64,000 nucleotides of DNA, taken from contig NZ_CP144375.1 of the NCBI RefSeq assembly GCF_043575855.1, positions 1-64,000 of the forward strand, given 5' to 3'. Every line of letters begins with the position of its first letter. Position 1 is the first letter of the stretch. The position numbers were made by a program, and so were the translations under genes. This DNA comes from Kutzneria buriramensis. GTDB lineage: Bacteria; Actinomycetota; Actinomycetes; Mycobacteriales; Pseudonocardiaceae. Below are positions 16,531 through 24,747 of this stretch, piece by piece. A model generated the notes under the pieces. The model was not told the DNA's origin. It saw only the letters and a list, made by a program, of their open reading frames with translations, and searched no databases.

Positions 16531-17017
16531 GCGCCGATGCCACGATCCGGGTGATGAAGGCGGACTTGGCGGCAGAGTAGCCGACACGGTCGTCGCCGAA
16601 CCGCTCGGCGAGGAACCGCTTGAGCTCGGCGTACGCGCGGGCGGTGTCGGGATGGGTGCGCAGGTAGTCGCGGAACGCCAGCACGGTGAGAAAACACGCG
16701 TTGTCGGCGGCGGAGACGCAGAGGTGGTGCGGCGGCGCACCGTCGGGGGCGGCGAACGACTCCCTGCCCTTGATGCCGAGATCGCCCTCGTAGCGGTAGC
16801 CCAGCGGGTCCAGCGCGCCGATCACCGACGGCAGGTGGTCCAGGGTGTCCACCACGACCGTCAGGTCGACGACGGGCTTGGCGGCCAGGCCCGGCACGGC
16901 GGTGCTGCCGACGTGCTCGATGCGACGGGCTATGCCCGGTAACGCGTCGCCGACGCGATCGCGCAGGGCAGCGAACACCGCCGGCCAGCTCGGGTCGTAG
17001 TCGACGATCTCGATCAT
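16517..17017 (-). CDS. GrpB/UPF0157-family protein (nucleotidyltransferase-like)
   Basis: A 166-residue member of the GrpB/DUF157 family, related to the nucleotidyltransferase fold. Conserved segments are IVDYDPSWP at the N-terminus, RIEHVGSTAVPGLAAKPVVDLTV (the GS motif and DxD-like pair of the fold) and HHLCVSAADN. Biochemical function is not established for the family. Its ATG overlaps the TGA of the upstream MFS gene (ATGA), so it is translated from the transporter's message. It converges with the lipoprotein gene and overlaps its 3' end by 14 bases. Confidence 0.85.
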   Translation of the reverse strand: MIEIVDYDPSWPAVFAALRDRVGDALPGIARRIEHVGSTAVPGLAAKPVVDLTVVVDTLDHLPSVIGALDPLGYRYEGDLGIKGRESFAAPDGAPPHHLCVSAADNACFLTVLAFRDYLRTHPDTARAYAELKRFLAERFGDDRVGYSAAKSAFITRIVASALTDS

Positions 17018-18282
17018 GCGGCGGTCCGCAGTCTCGACACGAGTCCGGCGCCGGCCACCATGACCAGGCCGATGGTGACCAGGCCCCAGGTGGCCGAGCC
17101 GAACAGGTCGGTCATCCAGCCCACCCAGTACGGCCCGAGGAAGCCGGACAGGTTGCCGATGGAGTTGATCACACCGATGCCGGCGGCCACCGCGGCGCCG
17201 GACAGGAACGCGGACGGCAGCGTCCAGAAGCAGGGGAACGCGGCCATCACGCCGATCGCGCACGCGCAGAGCCCGAGGTAGCCGAGCCACGGCGCGGTGG
17301 TCAGGAAGGCGGTCACGGCCAGCAGTACGCCACCGGCGGCCATCGGGACCAGGGTGTGGGGCACAGGTCGCCCGATCCGATCACACCGACGACCCCACCA
17401 GACCATCGCAATCGCGCCAATGGCGTAGGGCACTGCGGTCAACAGCGTCACCGTCAGATTGTCCTTGATGGCCAAACTGGTCTTGAGGATGGTCGGCATC
17501 CAGAAACCCAGCCCGTACAGGCCGAAGGCGATCGCGAAGTACACCAGCCCGAGCGCGATGACCCGCGGGTGCAGGACCGCCCGGCGCACGGGCATCGCCG
17601 GCACCGCGGCCTCCTCGGCCGCCACCGTGTCGGTGATCCAGGCGCGCTCGTCGGCGCTGAGCCAGCGGGCGTCGGCCGGACGGTCGGGCAGCAGCCACAG
17701 CAGCAGCGCGCCCAGCACGATCGACGGCAGCCCTTCCACCAGGAACAACCAGCGCCAGCCGGCCAGGCCGAACGTGCCGTCCAGGCCCAGCAGCAGGCCG
17801 CCGAGCGGAGCGCCGATGGCCGTGGACAGCGGAACCGCGATCATGAACAGGCCGGTGACGGTCGCCCGCCGCGCCGCCGGGAACCAGTACGACAGGTAGA
17901 GGATCATGCCCGGGAAGAAGCCGGCCTCGGCGACGCCGAGCAGGAAGCGCAGCACGTAGAAGCTGACCTCGCCCTGGATCGCCGCGCAGGCGGCGGCCAC
18001 GATCCCCCACACGACCATGATCCGGGCCATCCACACCCGCGCGCCGACCCGGTGCAGCACCAGATTGCTCGGCGCGTCCAGCAGCACGTAGCCGACGAAC
18101 AGCAGGCCCGCGCCGAAGCCGTACGCCGTCGCCGACAGGCCGAGCTGGCGGTTCATGGTGAGCGCGGCCACCGCGAGGTTGGTCCGGTCGAGGTACGCGA
18201 AGAAGTAGCAGACCGCCATCAGCGGCACGAGCCGCCAGGTCGCCCTGGCCAGCGCGCGCTCCCCCACCTCGCTGGTGATCAC
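17014..18282 (-). CDS. MFS transporter of the anion:cation symporter (ACS) family
   Basis: A 422-residue permease with 12 membrane segments. Diagnostic ACS features are FFAYLDRTNLAVAAL in helix 1 and LGVAEAGFFPGMILYLSYWFP in helices 4-5, shared with tartrate, phthalate and 4-hydroxyphenylacetate/sugar-acid carriers. It likely imports an organic anion, but the substrate cannot be read from sequence. Start is GTG 18282, which precedes the conserved amphipathic N-terminus; the ribosome site is weak. It is followed by the GrpB-type gene with a four-base overlap. Divergent from the YggT-family gene. Confidence 0.87.
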   Translation of the reverse strand: MITSEVGERALARATWRLVPLMAVCYFFAYLDRTNLAVAALTMNRQLGLSATAYGFGAGLLFVGYVLLDAPSNLVLHRVGARVWMARIMVVWGIVAAACAAIQGEVSFYVLRFLLGVAEAGFFPGMILYLSYWFPAARRATVTGLFMIAVPLSTAIGAPLGGLLLGLDGTFGLAGWRWLFLVEGLPSIVLGALLLWLLPDRPADARWLSADERAWITDTVAAEEAAVPAMPVRRAVLHPRVIALGLVYFAIAFGLYGLGFWMPTILKTSLAIKDNLTVTLLTAVPYAIGAIAMVWWGRRCDRIGRPVPHTLVPMAAGGVLLAVTAFLTTAPWLGYLGLCACAIGVMAAFPCFWTLPSAFLSGAAVAAGIGVINSIGNLSGFLGPYWVGWMTDLFGSATWGLVTIGLVMVAGAGLVSRLRTAA

Positions 18283-18363
18283 CCGCTGAGCGTATCGACA
18301 GGGTCGACCCGGACACTTCCGAATCGCCCGGGACGTTGAGGGGGAAAGGACGAAGGAGACGAG

Positions 18364-18639
18364 ATGGGCCTGATCGCAACGCTGCTCGGCCTCGTGGTGT
18401 CGCTGTTCATCCTGCTGCTGATCGTCCGGATGGTGCTGGACTGGGTGGCGATGGCCGGCCGCGGGCCCTACTGGACGGTCCGCGCCCGGGCGCTCGCCCA
18501 CGCCGGCACCGAGCCGGTGATCGCGCCGGTCCGCCGGGTGCTGCCGCCGATCCGCGCCGGCGGCATCGGCATCGACCTGGCGTTCACGGTGGTGTTCGTG
18601 GCGGCGCTGATCGTGCGCGGCATCCTGTTCAGCCTGTGA
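18364..18639 (+). CDS. YggT-family small membrane protein
   Basis: A 91-residue protein with two membrane segments (about 3-28 and 68-90) joined by a polar loop with the family signature EPVIAPVRRVLPP and GGIGIDLAF. YggT proteins are often linked to cell division or osmotic adaptation, though here the gene is not in the usual sepF context. GGAGACGAG directly precedes ATG 18364. It converges with the TetR gene, overlapping 11 bases. Confidence 0.88.
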   Translation: MGLIATLLGLVVSLFILLLIVRMVLDWVAMAGRGPYWTVRARALAHAGTEPVIAPVRRVLPPIRAGGIGIDLAFTVVFVAALIVRGILFSL

Positions 18640-19195
18640 CGACCAAGCCCTGCTCCAGCATGGCCAGCGCGTCGCGGACGTGTTGGGCGCAGTCGGAGCC
18701 GGGCGTGGTCAGCCAGCTCTCGATCGCCACCCGCAGCGCCGCGTAGGTGGCGGCGACGAGCAGCCGGGTGCGCAGGACCTGGCGCTCGTCGGCGGCGGCC
18801 GGCAGCAGCAGGTCGACGAGTCGGCGCTCCTGCTCGACGGACCGTTCGAGGAAGGTGGCGAGCAGGGCCGGGGTGTGGGCGACGAGCTCCTGCACGCGGC
18901 GGAACTGCTCATGGTCGTCGCCGAGCGTGCCGAGGATGGCCTCGGCCAGGGTGGCGCCCTGTTCGATCGCGGCGACCACCCGATCGAACTCCCCATCGTG
19001 CACGGCCAGCAGCACAGCTTCCTTGGCGGCGAAGTAGCGGAAGAATGTGCGGGGCGAGACCTCGGCGGTGGCCGCGATCTCCTCGACGGTGGCGGCCTCG
19101 AAGCCCTTGGCCTCGAACAACGCCAGCGCGGCGTCCACCAGCGCCGCCCTGGTCTGCTGCTTCTTGCGCTCGCGCAGCCCGCACAGCTTCGTCAC
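18629..19195 (-). CDS. TetR-family repressor (controls the adjacent SDR gene)
   Basis: A 188-residue TetR protein. The HTH domain spans about 8-55 (RKKQQTRAALVDAALALFE, VEEIAATAEVSPRTFFRYF). The C-terminal domain is all alpha and ends in a helix with LAMLEQGLVV. GTG 19195 gives the conserved start; an upstream extension to 19234 enters the operator region. It is divergent from a short-chain dehydrogenase gene with 65 bases between them, which hold a clean inverted repeat, so mutual control is expected. Its 3' end overlaps the YggT gene by 11 bases. Confidence 0.87.
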   Translation of the reverse strand: MTKLCGLRERKKQQTRAALVDAALALFEAKGFEAATVEEIAATAEVSPRTFFRYFAAKEAVLLAVHDGEFDRVVAAIEQGATLAEAILGTLGDDHEQFRRVQELVAHTPALLATFLERSVEQERRLVDLLLPAAADERQVLRTRLLVAATYAALRVAIESWLTTPGSDCAQHVRDALAMLEQGLVVTG

Positions 19196-19224
19196 CCGAC
19201 ACAGCCTAGTCGACAAACTGTCAT

Positions 19225-19253
19225 TTGACGCCAAGTGGCAGTCTGTGCCACTT
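19225..19253 (+). promoter_or_regulatory. TetR operator and SDR promoter
   Basis: Perfect 8-base arms AAGTGGCA (19233-19240) and TGCCACTT (19246-19253) around GTCTG; the wider arms CGCCAA/TTGGCG extend the symmetry. TTGACG at 19225-19230 is a candidate -35 for the SDR gene, whose ATG is only seven bases after the right arm. Binding here would block SDR transcription. Confidence 0.75.
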
Positions 19254-19260
19254 TGGCGAC

Positions 19261-20154
19261 ATGACTCCCTGGCGCCCGGCCGACCTGCCCGACCTCACCG
19301 GCAAGACCGCGCTCGTGACCGGCGCGAACAGCGGCATCGGCTTCCACGCCGTGCTGGGCCTGGCCGAGCACGGCGCGCACGTGCTGCTCGCCGCCCGCAA
19401 CCCGGAGCGCGGCGAGAAGGCCATCGCGAGCGTCCGGGAACGGCTGCCGCAGGCCAAGGTCGAGCTGGTCCGGCTGGACCTGGCCGATCTGGCCGACGTC
19501 GAGGAGACGGCGAAGGCCGTGCTGGCCGCGCACGAGCACATCGACCTGCTGATCAACAACGCCGGCGAGAAGATGGTGCCCAAGCGCCGCGAGACCAAGG
19601 ACGGCTTCGAGGCCCAGTTCGGCACCAACCACCTCGGCCACTTCGCGCTGACCGGGCTGCTGCTGCCGGCGCTGCGGCCGGGCTCGCGGATCGTGAACAT
19701 CACCAGCCTGGCGCACAAGTTCTTCGCGTTCGCCATCGACGACCCGCAGCAGCAGCGCCGCTACCTGGCCGGCAAGGCCTACGGCAACTCCAAGCTGGCC
19801 AACATGATCTTCACGCTGGAGCTGGACCGGCGGCTGGTCGGCCGGGACATCACCGCCGTCGCCGCGCACCCGGGCTTCGCGCTGGACCCCGGCGAGAGCC
19901 TCGGCAACCCGGTGTTCGACCTGCTGGCCAAGCCGATCATCCAGGACATGGCCGGCGGCGCGATGCCCACGCTGTACGCCGCGACCGTGCCGAACCTGCC
20001 CGGCGGCTCGTTGATCGGCCCCGGCAACCTGACGCGCACCAAGGGCGCGCCGCGGCCGGAGAAGCCGTCGTCGAAGGCGACCGATCCGGCGCTGGGCCGC
20101 CGGCTGTGGGGCCTGTCCGAGGATCTGACGGGCGTGCGCTACCTCAGTTCCTGA
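19261..20154 (+). CDS. Short-chain dehydrogenase/reductase (SDR)
   Basis: A 297-residue NAD(P)-dependent oxidoreductase of the classical/extended retinol-dehydrogenase-like group. Cofactor motif TGANSGIG at about 18-25, NNAG at about 100, catalytic Ser in NITSLAHKFFA and the YxxxK pair in KAYGNSKLAN. The length and the region after the catalytic Lys resemble the WWOX/retinol dehydrogenase-like SDRs common in actinomycetes. Substrate is unknown. Its expression is probably controlled by the divergent TetR protein. Its 3' end overlaps the next, convergent gene by 11 bases. Confidence 0.88.
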   Translation: MTPWRPADLPDLTGKTALVTGANSGIGFHAVLGLAEHGAHVLLAARNPERGEKAIASVRERLPQAKVELVRLDLADLADVEETAKAVLAAHEHIDLLINNAGEKMVPKRRETKDGFEAQFGTNHLGHFALTGLLLPALRPGSRIVNITSLAHKFFAFAIDDPQQQRRYLAGKAYGNSKLANMIFTLELDRRLVGRDITAVAAHPGFALDPGESLGNPVFDLLAKPIIQDMAGGAMPTLYAATVPNLPGGSLIGPGNLTRTKGAPRPEKPSSKATDPALGRRLWGLSEDLTGVRYLSS

Positions 20155-22642
20155 GCAGCTTGCCCACCAGCCGCAGCCCCTGCCGCGCCGTGAGGTGCGG
20201 CAGGTAGGCCCGGCCGATGGCGTTGCCGATCGACGGCAGCGCGGACACGTCCGGGTAGGCCATGAACAGCGGCCGGTACTCGGGCTGGAACTTGGCCTTG
20301 AACGACAGCAGCGACCGGAACCCGTACACCGGCTCCAGCGCCTTGCCGGTGACGTCCAGGATCCGTTGCAGCGCCGACACTTCCTCGCCGCGGTCCAACC
20401 GGGCCAGCGGCGCGCCGGACAGGCTGAGGAACCGGGCGCCCTCCTCCTTCAACGTCAGCGCCGCCGACGCGATCATGAACTCGGTGACGCCGCGGAAGCC
20501 GGCGCCGCGCCGCCGCATGAAGTCCAGCGTCCAGCCGACGACCTCGCCGTCCTCGTGCACGGGCAGCCAGCTGGTCACGCCGTGCACCGTGCGGTCCCGG
20601 TCCACCGCGACCAGGCAGCGCACCGACCGGTCGGCGAGTTCGTCCAGGCCGCCGAGGGTGAAGCCCATCTCGGGCATTCCCTTGTCCGCCACCCATTCCT
20701 CGGAGATCGCCCGCACCTGGTCGGTGATCGCCAGCGGCGCGTCCGGATAGGACAGCCACTCGGCGGTGATGCCCTCCTTGCCGGCCTTGTTCAGCGCGGT
20801 CCGCACGTCCTGCCACTTCTTGCCGGTGAACTCCAGGTCCGCCAAGGGAACCACGGTGTCCTCGGCGACCTGCACGGCCCGCCACCCCAGCGTGACGGCG
20901 GCGTCGCGCACGTCGGTGGTGACGCTGTACAGGCATGGCGTCCAGCCGTTGTCGGCGCAGAAGCGCTGGAATCCCTCGACGACGTCGCGGTGCAGGCCGG
21001 GATCGCCGATCGGGCCACCGGTGGTCAGCGCGACGGTCGCCGACACCCGGTACGCCAGCGCCGCCTGGCGGCAGGGCGTGAACCAGTACTGGTTGCCCGG
21101 CCAGGTCGTCATGTACGCCAGCGAGGAGCCGCCGTTCTGCTCCATCAGCTTGCGGGCGGTGACCGTGGCGTCGGCGTCCTGCACCGGCTTGGCCCGCCAG
21201 AAGCTGATCAGCAGCCCGATCAGCAGCACCGTCCAGAACACCGTGCCGGTGTACTCCCAGACGATGATCGCGAGGCCGCCGGTGGGCAGGAAGTCGATGT
21301 CGGTGAGCAGCGCGTAGCCCGGCGGCAGGTAGCGCTCGGGCAGGTCGGCCAGCAGCAGGGCCAGGTCCGGCACGGGCTTGAAGTGCGCCCGGTCCAGGTA
21401 GCCGACGCCGACGTAGACGGCCGCGGTGGCGAGGAAGGTGCCGACCAGGCCGGCCGCCAGGCGGCGGTAGGTCCGCTTCGGCGCGGTCACCGTGAACAGG
21501 CCGCGGGTCCCCAGCAGCAGCCCGCACACCGCGAACGGCAGCAGCATCGGCGGGATGTTCGGGATCACGTCGTTGAGGCTGGCGTCGGTCCCGTACAGGT
21601 AGCCGCTGACGAAGGCGACGCAGCTGATGCCGAGCATGGCGTTGAACACCAGCCCCAGCCACCACGCGAACCGCCGGCCGCGGCGCAGGCCCTCGGCGAC
21701 CGCGAGCAGCAGCAGCGCCGGCGCGATCGAGGTGACCGCGGAGCCGATGCCGGTGCCCAGCGTCTCGGCCGTCACCAGCCGGCAGTTGACGGTGTCCTGG
21801 AAGCCGTTGGCGCAGTTCTCGGCCACCGACTCGGCGTCGACGCCCGGCGAGGCGAACATGATCTGCAACAGGCCCAGCGGGCCGATGGCGGACTTGGAGA
21901 ACAGGGTGGCGATCGGCCCCAGCGCGGTCGCCGCGACCAGCAGCGCCACCAGCACCTTGCGCTCCGACCGGGACGAGGGGTTGATCGTCACGCGGACCGG
22001 CCGGCCCAGCAGCGTCAGCCCGATGACCAGCCCGACCACGGCGCCGGTGAACCGCACGACGTCCTGGACGGTCCCGGAGTACAGCACCAGCACGCCGGTG
22101 CCGACCAGCAGGAACAGCCGCAGCCGCCGGCGCCACAGCGCGCCCAGCCGGCCGCTGAGCGCCAGCCCGAGGCCGACGATGCCCGGCGACATGCCCAGGG
22201 TGGAGTCGCCGATGATGGACGCCGTCCACGGCTCGCCGGTCAGCGACACCAGGCGCACCAACGGGATCGCCACCAGCGTGCCGGCGATCTGGCAGGCCAG
22301 CAGCACGAGCATGCTGAGCCGGGCGCCCAGCCGCCGCTCCGCCGGCACGCCGATCACCAGCAGCAGCACCGTGGTCAGCACGTAGCCGGTGAGGTCGAAG
22401 CACCACATGCCGCTGGTGACGGCCGTCCACACCCGACCGTCGGCGAGGTCGTCCCAGGACACGGCGACCACGTCGTACAGGTTGCCCGGCGGGCCGCCGG
22501 GCAGGCTGCCGGTCACGATCGCCGTCAGCCACAGCAGGCCGATCAGACCGAGGGTGAACGGGGCGCGCCGCAGTGCCACCAGCACGCGGTCGGGCCCCAC
22601 GATCCGATCGACGGAGCGCCGCCAGCCGGCGAGCGTGGTCAT
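20144..22642 (-). CDS. Membrane protein with rhomboid-like N-half and DUF2156 (MprF/LysX-like) C-domain
   Basis: An 832-residue integral membrane protein. The N-terminal ~500 residues hold at least 11 hydrophobic segments; the first six (LGLIGLLWLTAIVTGSLPG and onward) resemble a rhomboid-like core without a recognisable Ser-His dyad. The C-terminal ~300 residues form a DUF2156 domain (double GNAT fold) as in phosphatidylglycerol lysyltransferases: YWFTPCRQAALAYRV, FCADNGWTPCLYSV and RPLFMAYPDVSALP near the end. Aminoacylation of membrane lipids, giving resistance to cationic peptides, is a reasonable but unproven role. It is 15 bases downstream of the Eis-like gene on the same strand, so they form an operon. 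Confidence 0.8.
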   Translation of the reverse strand: MTTLAGWRRSVDRIVGPDRVLVALRRAPFTLGLIGLLWLTAIVTGSLPGGPPGNLYDVVAVSWDDLADGRVWTAVTSGMWCFDLTGYVLTTVLLLVIGVPAERRLGARLSMLVLLACQIAGTLVAIPLVRLVSLTGEPWTASIIGDSTLGMSPGIVGLGLALSGRLGALWRRRLRLFLLVGTGVLVLYSGTVQDVVRFTGAVVGLVIGLTLLGRPVRVTINPSSRSERKVLVALLVAATALGPIATLFSKSAIGPLGLLQIMFASPGVDAESVAENCANGFQDTVNCRLVTAETLGTGIGSAVTSIAPALLLLAVAEGLRRGRRFAWWLGLVFNAMLGISCVAFVSGYLYGTDASLNDVIPNIPPMLLPFAVCGLLLGTRGLFTVTAPKRTYRRLAAGLVGTFLATAAVYVGVGYLDRAHFKPVPDLALLLADLPERYLPPGYALLTDIDFLPTGGLAIIVWEYTGTVFWTVLLIGLLISFWRAKPVQDADATVTARKLMEQNGGSSLAYMTTWPGNQYWFTPCRQAALAYRVSATVALTTGGPIGDPGLHRDVVEGFQRFCADNGWTPCLYSVTTDVRDAAVTLGWRAVQVAEDTVVPLADLEFTGKKWQDVRTALNKAGKEGITAEWLSYPDAPLAITDQVRAISEEWVADKGMPEMGFTLGGLDELADRSVRCLVAVDRDRTVHGVTSWLPVHEDGEVVGWTLDFMRRRGAGFRGVTEFMIASAALTLKEEGARFLSLSGAPLARLDRGEEVSALQRILDVTGKALEPVYGFRSLLSFKAKFQPEYRPLFMAYPDVSALPSIGNAIGRAYLPHLTARQGLRLVGKLLRN

Positions 22643-22657
22643 GAAGTTTCCAGCCTG

Positions 22658-23842
22658 TCAGAAGTAGGTGCCGCACCAGGGGGCAGCGTCGAGCCGGAAC
22701 AGCCGATCGGCGTCCGCTGACGCCGCCCGGTCGAACACCTCGACCAGGCCGGCGTCGGCGTGCCGGGTCAGCGACCGGTCACCGAGGTAGACCGCGCCGA
22801 GGTCGGCCACGCCCAGCCGGAGCTGCGGGTCCCGGTCGGTGCGCTCCGCGCCGTCCGGGCCGATCAGGTAGCGGCCGCTGTTGGCCGGCAGCACGTCGTC
22901 CACGACCTCGACGACCACCGGCTCCGCCTGGCCGTAGGTGCGGGCCGCCAGCGCTGCCGGCACGTCCACCAGCCGCAGCCAGGTCTCGTCCTCGACCTCG
23001 GTGTACTTGACCGTCCGTGGATCGGCGAAGAACAGGTCCAGGTCCTCGTCGAGGGGCCGGCCGACGGCGGTGATCTGCTTGATCAGGTCGACGCCGACCA
23101 GGTACCGCCAGAGCGTCGCGGTGGCCTCAGGGGTCGCGGCGAACATCGCCAGGATCTCCATCGACCAGCCGAAGTGCTCGCCGCGCATGCCCTTGGTCTT
23201 GTAGACGGCGACGCCGTCGTCGTGCTCGACCAGGACCGCGTTGCCGTCGCGGCGCAGCGCGAGGTTCCAGAAGCCGTCGGACAGCAGGATGCCGCCGGGG
23301 CGGACCGTGCCGAACCGCCGCAGCAGCTCCGGCACCCGCCGCCGCACCTCGTCCTGGTCGAACACGACCTTGACGTCGCCCGAGACCGGCGCGCGGTCGT
23401 GCAGCCGGGCCTTGGCGGTGTCGACGACCGCGGTGCGGAACCGGGTCGCCACGCCGTAGCCGTAGCGGCGGTAGATGGTCCCCTCGGACGCGCGCAGGGT
23501 GGCGATGGGCGCGGACGTCCCGGTGAGGAACGTCCGCATCACCGCGTTCAGCACGCCGCGCCGGGTCCGGTCCGGCCGCACGCCGACCCGCGACACGGCC
23601 GCCATCGGCACGGTCTTGCCCCCGGGCAGCGCGATCACGCTGTCGTAGGCGGTCAGCGTGCCGATCATGCCGGTGTCGTCGTACGCGCCGAGCGAGGTCG
23701 ACGCGTCGTACGAGCCGAGCGCGTGCGACCACTGCTCGTCGTCGGCCGGCGCGTCGTGCAGCGTCCGCCGGAACAGCGCGCTCGCCTCGCGCAGCTGGTC
23801 GGCGCCGCTCAGCGTGCGGATGTCGTGCGGCGGCTTTGTCAT
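22658..23842 (-). CDS. Eis-family GNAT N-acetyltransferase
   Basis: A 394-residue protein of the Eis family, which acetylates aminoglycosides and Lys residues in mycobacteria. The first GNAT domain has the acetyl-CoA loop VSRVGVRPDRTRRGVLNAVM (P-loop RxxRRxG), the catalytic Tyr in IYRRYGYGVAT, a second GNAT-like domain follows, then an SCP2-like C-terminal domain (LRLGVADLGAVYLG). The polypeptide ends in Phe, as Eis does, whose terminal carboxylate takes part in catalysis. It leads an operon with the DUF2156 membrane protein. Native substrate is not known; low-level aminoglycoside resistance is possible. Confidence 0.88.
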   Translation of the reverse strand: MTKPPHDIRTLSGADQLREASALFRRTLHDAPADDEQWSHALGSYDASTSLGAYDDTGMIGTLTAYDSVIALPGGKTVPMAAVSRVGVRPDRTRRGVLNAVMRTFLTGTSAPIATLRASEGTIYRRYGYGVATRFRTAVVDTAKARLHDRAPVSGDVKVVFDQDEVRRRVPELLRRFGTVRPGGILLSDGFWNLALRRDGNAVLVEHDDGVAVYKTKGMRGEHFGWSMEILAMFAATPEATATLWRYLVGVDLIKQITAVGRPLDEDLDLFFADPRTVKYTEVEDETWLRLVDVPAALAARTYGQAEPVVVEVVDDVLPANSGRYLIGPDGAERTDRDPQLRLGVADLGAVYLGDRSLTRHADAGLVEVFDRAASADADRLFRLDAAPWCGTYF

Positions 23843-23888
23843 ATCTTGACTCTACTTAGCGTGTCGTACCGGTTTCGTGAGTGCCGAG

Positions 23889-24590
23889 CTACTGGGGCTG
23901 CCCGACCTCGTAGTGGCCGTCGTCGGACTTGACGGTGACGGTCACCTTCTTCTGCGCGCCGTCCACGGTCACCGTGCAGTCGAACGTGTTGCCGGTCTTC
24001 ACGGCCTCGCCGTCCGGGCACTTCACATCGCTGGCCTTGAGCTTGTAGTCGTTGGTCAGCACGCCGGTGACGCCCTGCTCGACCTTGGCCGTGTCGAAGA
24101 CCTTCTTGGTGAACACGCCGGCGACCAGCAGCACCACCACGACGATCACGATCAGCACCGCCACCACCACGATGCCGATCACCAGGCCGCGGCGGCCGCT
24201 CTTGGGGGCAGGCGCGCCGGGGAAGCCGCCGCCGAACTGGCCGGGCTGCTGCTGGCCCCACTGTGGCTGCTGGCCGGGCATCGGCTGCTGGCCCCACTGC
24301 GCGGTCTGCTGCGCCGGCTGGCCGTACGGGTTGAACTGCTGGGGCTGCTGCTGCGGGTAGGCGGGCTGGCCGCCGTACGGGCTGGGCTGCTGGTACTGGC
24401 CCGGTTGCTGCTGCTGCGGGCCGGTCTGCGGCTGGCCGTACGGGTTGGGCTGCTGGCCCCACTGGGGCTGTTGCTGCTGCGGAGGCTGCGCCGGAAAGCC
24501 ACCGGACGGTGTGCCGGGGTACCCACCCTGGGGCTGCTGGCCCCACTGCTGCGGGTCATTGCCCCCGGACGGTCCGTACGGGCTGGTCAT
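23889..24590 (-). CDS. DUF4333-type membrane protein with Pro/Gln/Gly-rich N-terminus
   Basis: A 233-residue protein. The first ~135 residues are low-complexity repeats of Gln, Pro, Gly and Tyr (YGQPQ, QWGQQP units) and lie in the cytoplasm. A single membrane segment (about 141-163, GLVIGIVVVAVLIVIVVVVL) follows, then an extracytoplasmic DUF4333-like domain of about 70 residues with two Cys (DVKCPDGEAV and NTFDCTVTV) that likely form a disulfide. Such proteins are common in actinobacteria; function is unknown. ATG 24590 has an exact GGAGG six bases before it. Confidence 0.82.
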   Translation of the reverse strand: MTSPYGPSGGNDPQQWGQQPQGGYPGTPSGGFPAQPPQQQQPQWGQQPNPYGQPQTGPQQQQPGQYQQPSPYGGQPAYPQQQPQQFNPYGQPAQQTAQWGQQPMPGQQPQWGQQQPGQFGGGFPGAPAPKSGRRGLVIGIVVVAVLIVIVVVVLLVAGVFTKKVFDTAKVEQGVTGVLTNDYKLKASDVKCPDGEAVKTGNTFDCTVTVDGAQKKVTVTVKSDDGHYEVGQPQ

Positions 24591-24747
24591 TGTTGCCTCC
24601 GTGCTCTGCTCAACTCCGAAATCCGGCCGCTTGGCCGCGATCAAACCACAGGTGGGCGGCACCGCGTGGCCGCCCTGTCCCAATCGCCTGGGCAATCGCG
24701 TGTCGCCCCGCAGGCTGCCACCCCGGGGGCTACCGCGAATCCGCCGT

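Noticed and set aside
20195..22720. 841-codon open frame on the plus strand
   Set aside because: Antisense shadow of the DUF2156 membrane protein gene; composition is low-complexity Gly/Arg/Gln/His without domains, while the minus strand encodes a clear protein.
24200..24560. Irregular GCTGCTGG-type repeats
   Set aside because: They encode the Gln/Pro/Gly-rich N-terminus of the DUF4333-type protein; unit length varies and there are no spacers, so no CRISPR or DNA repeat function is inferred.
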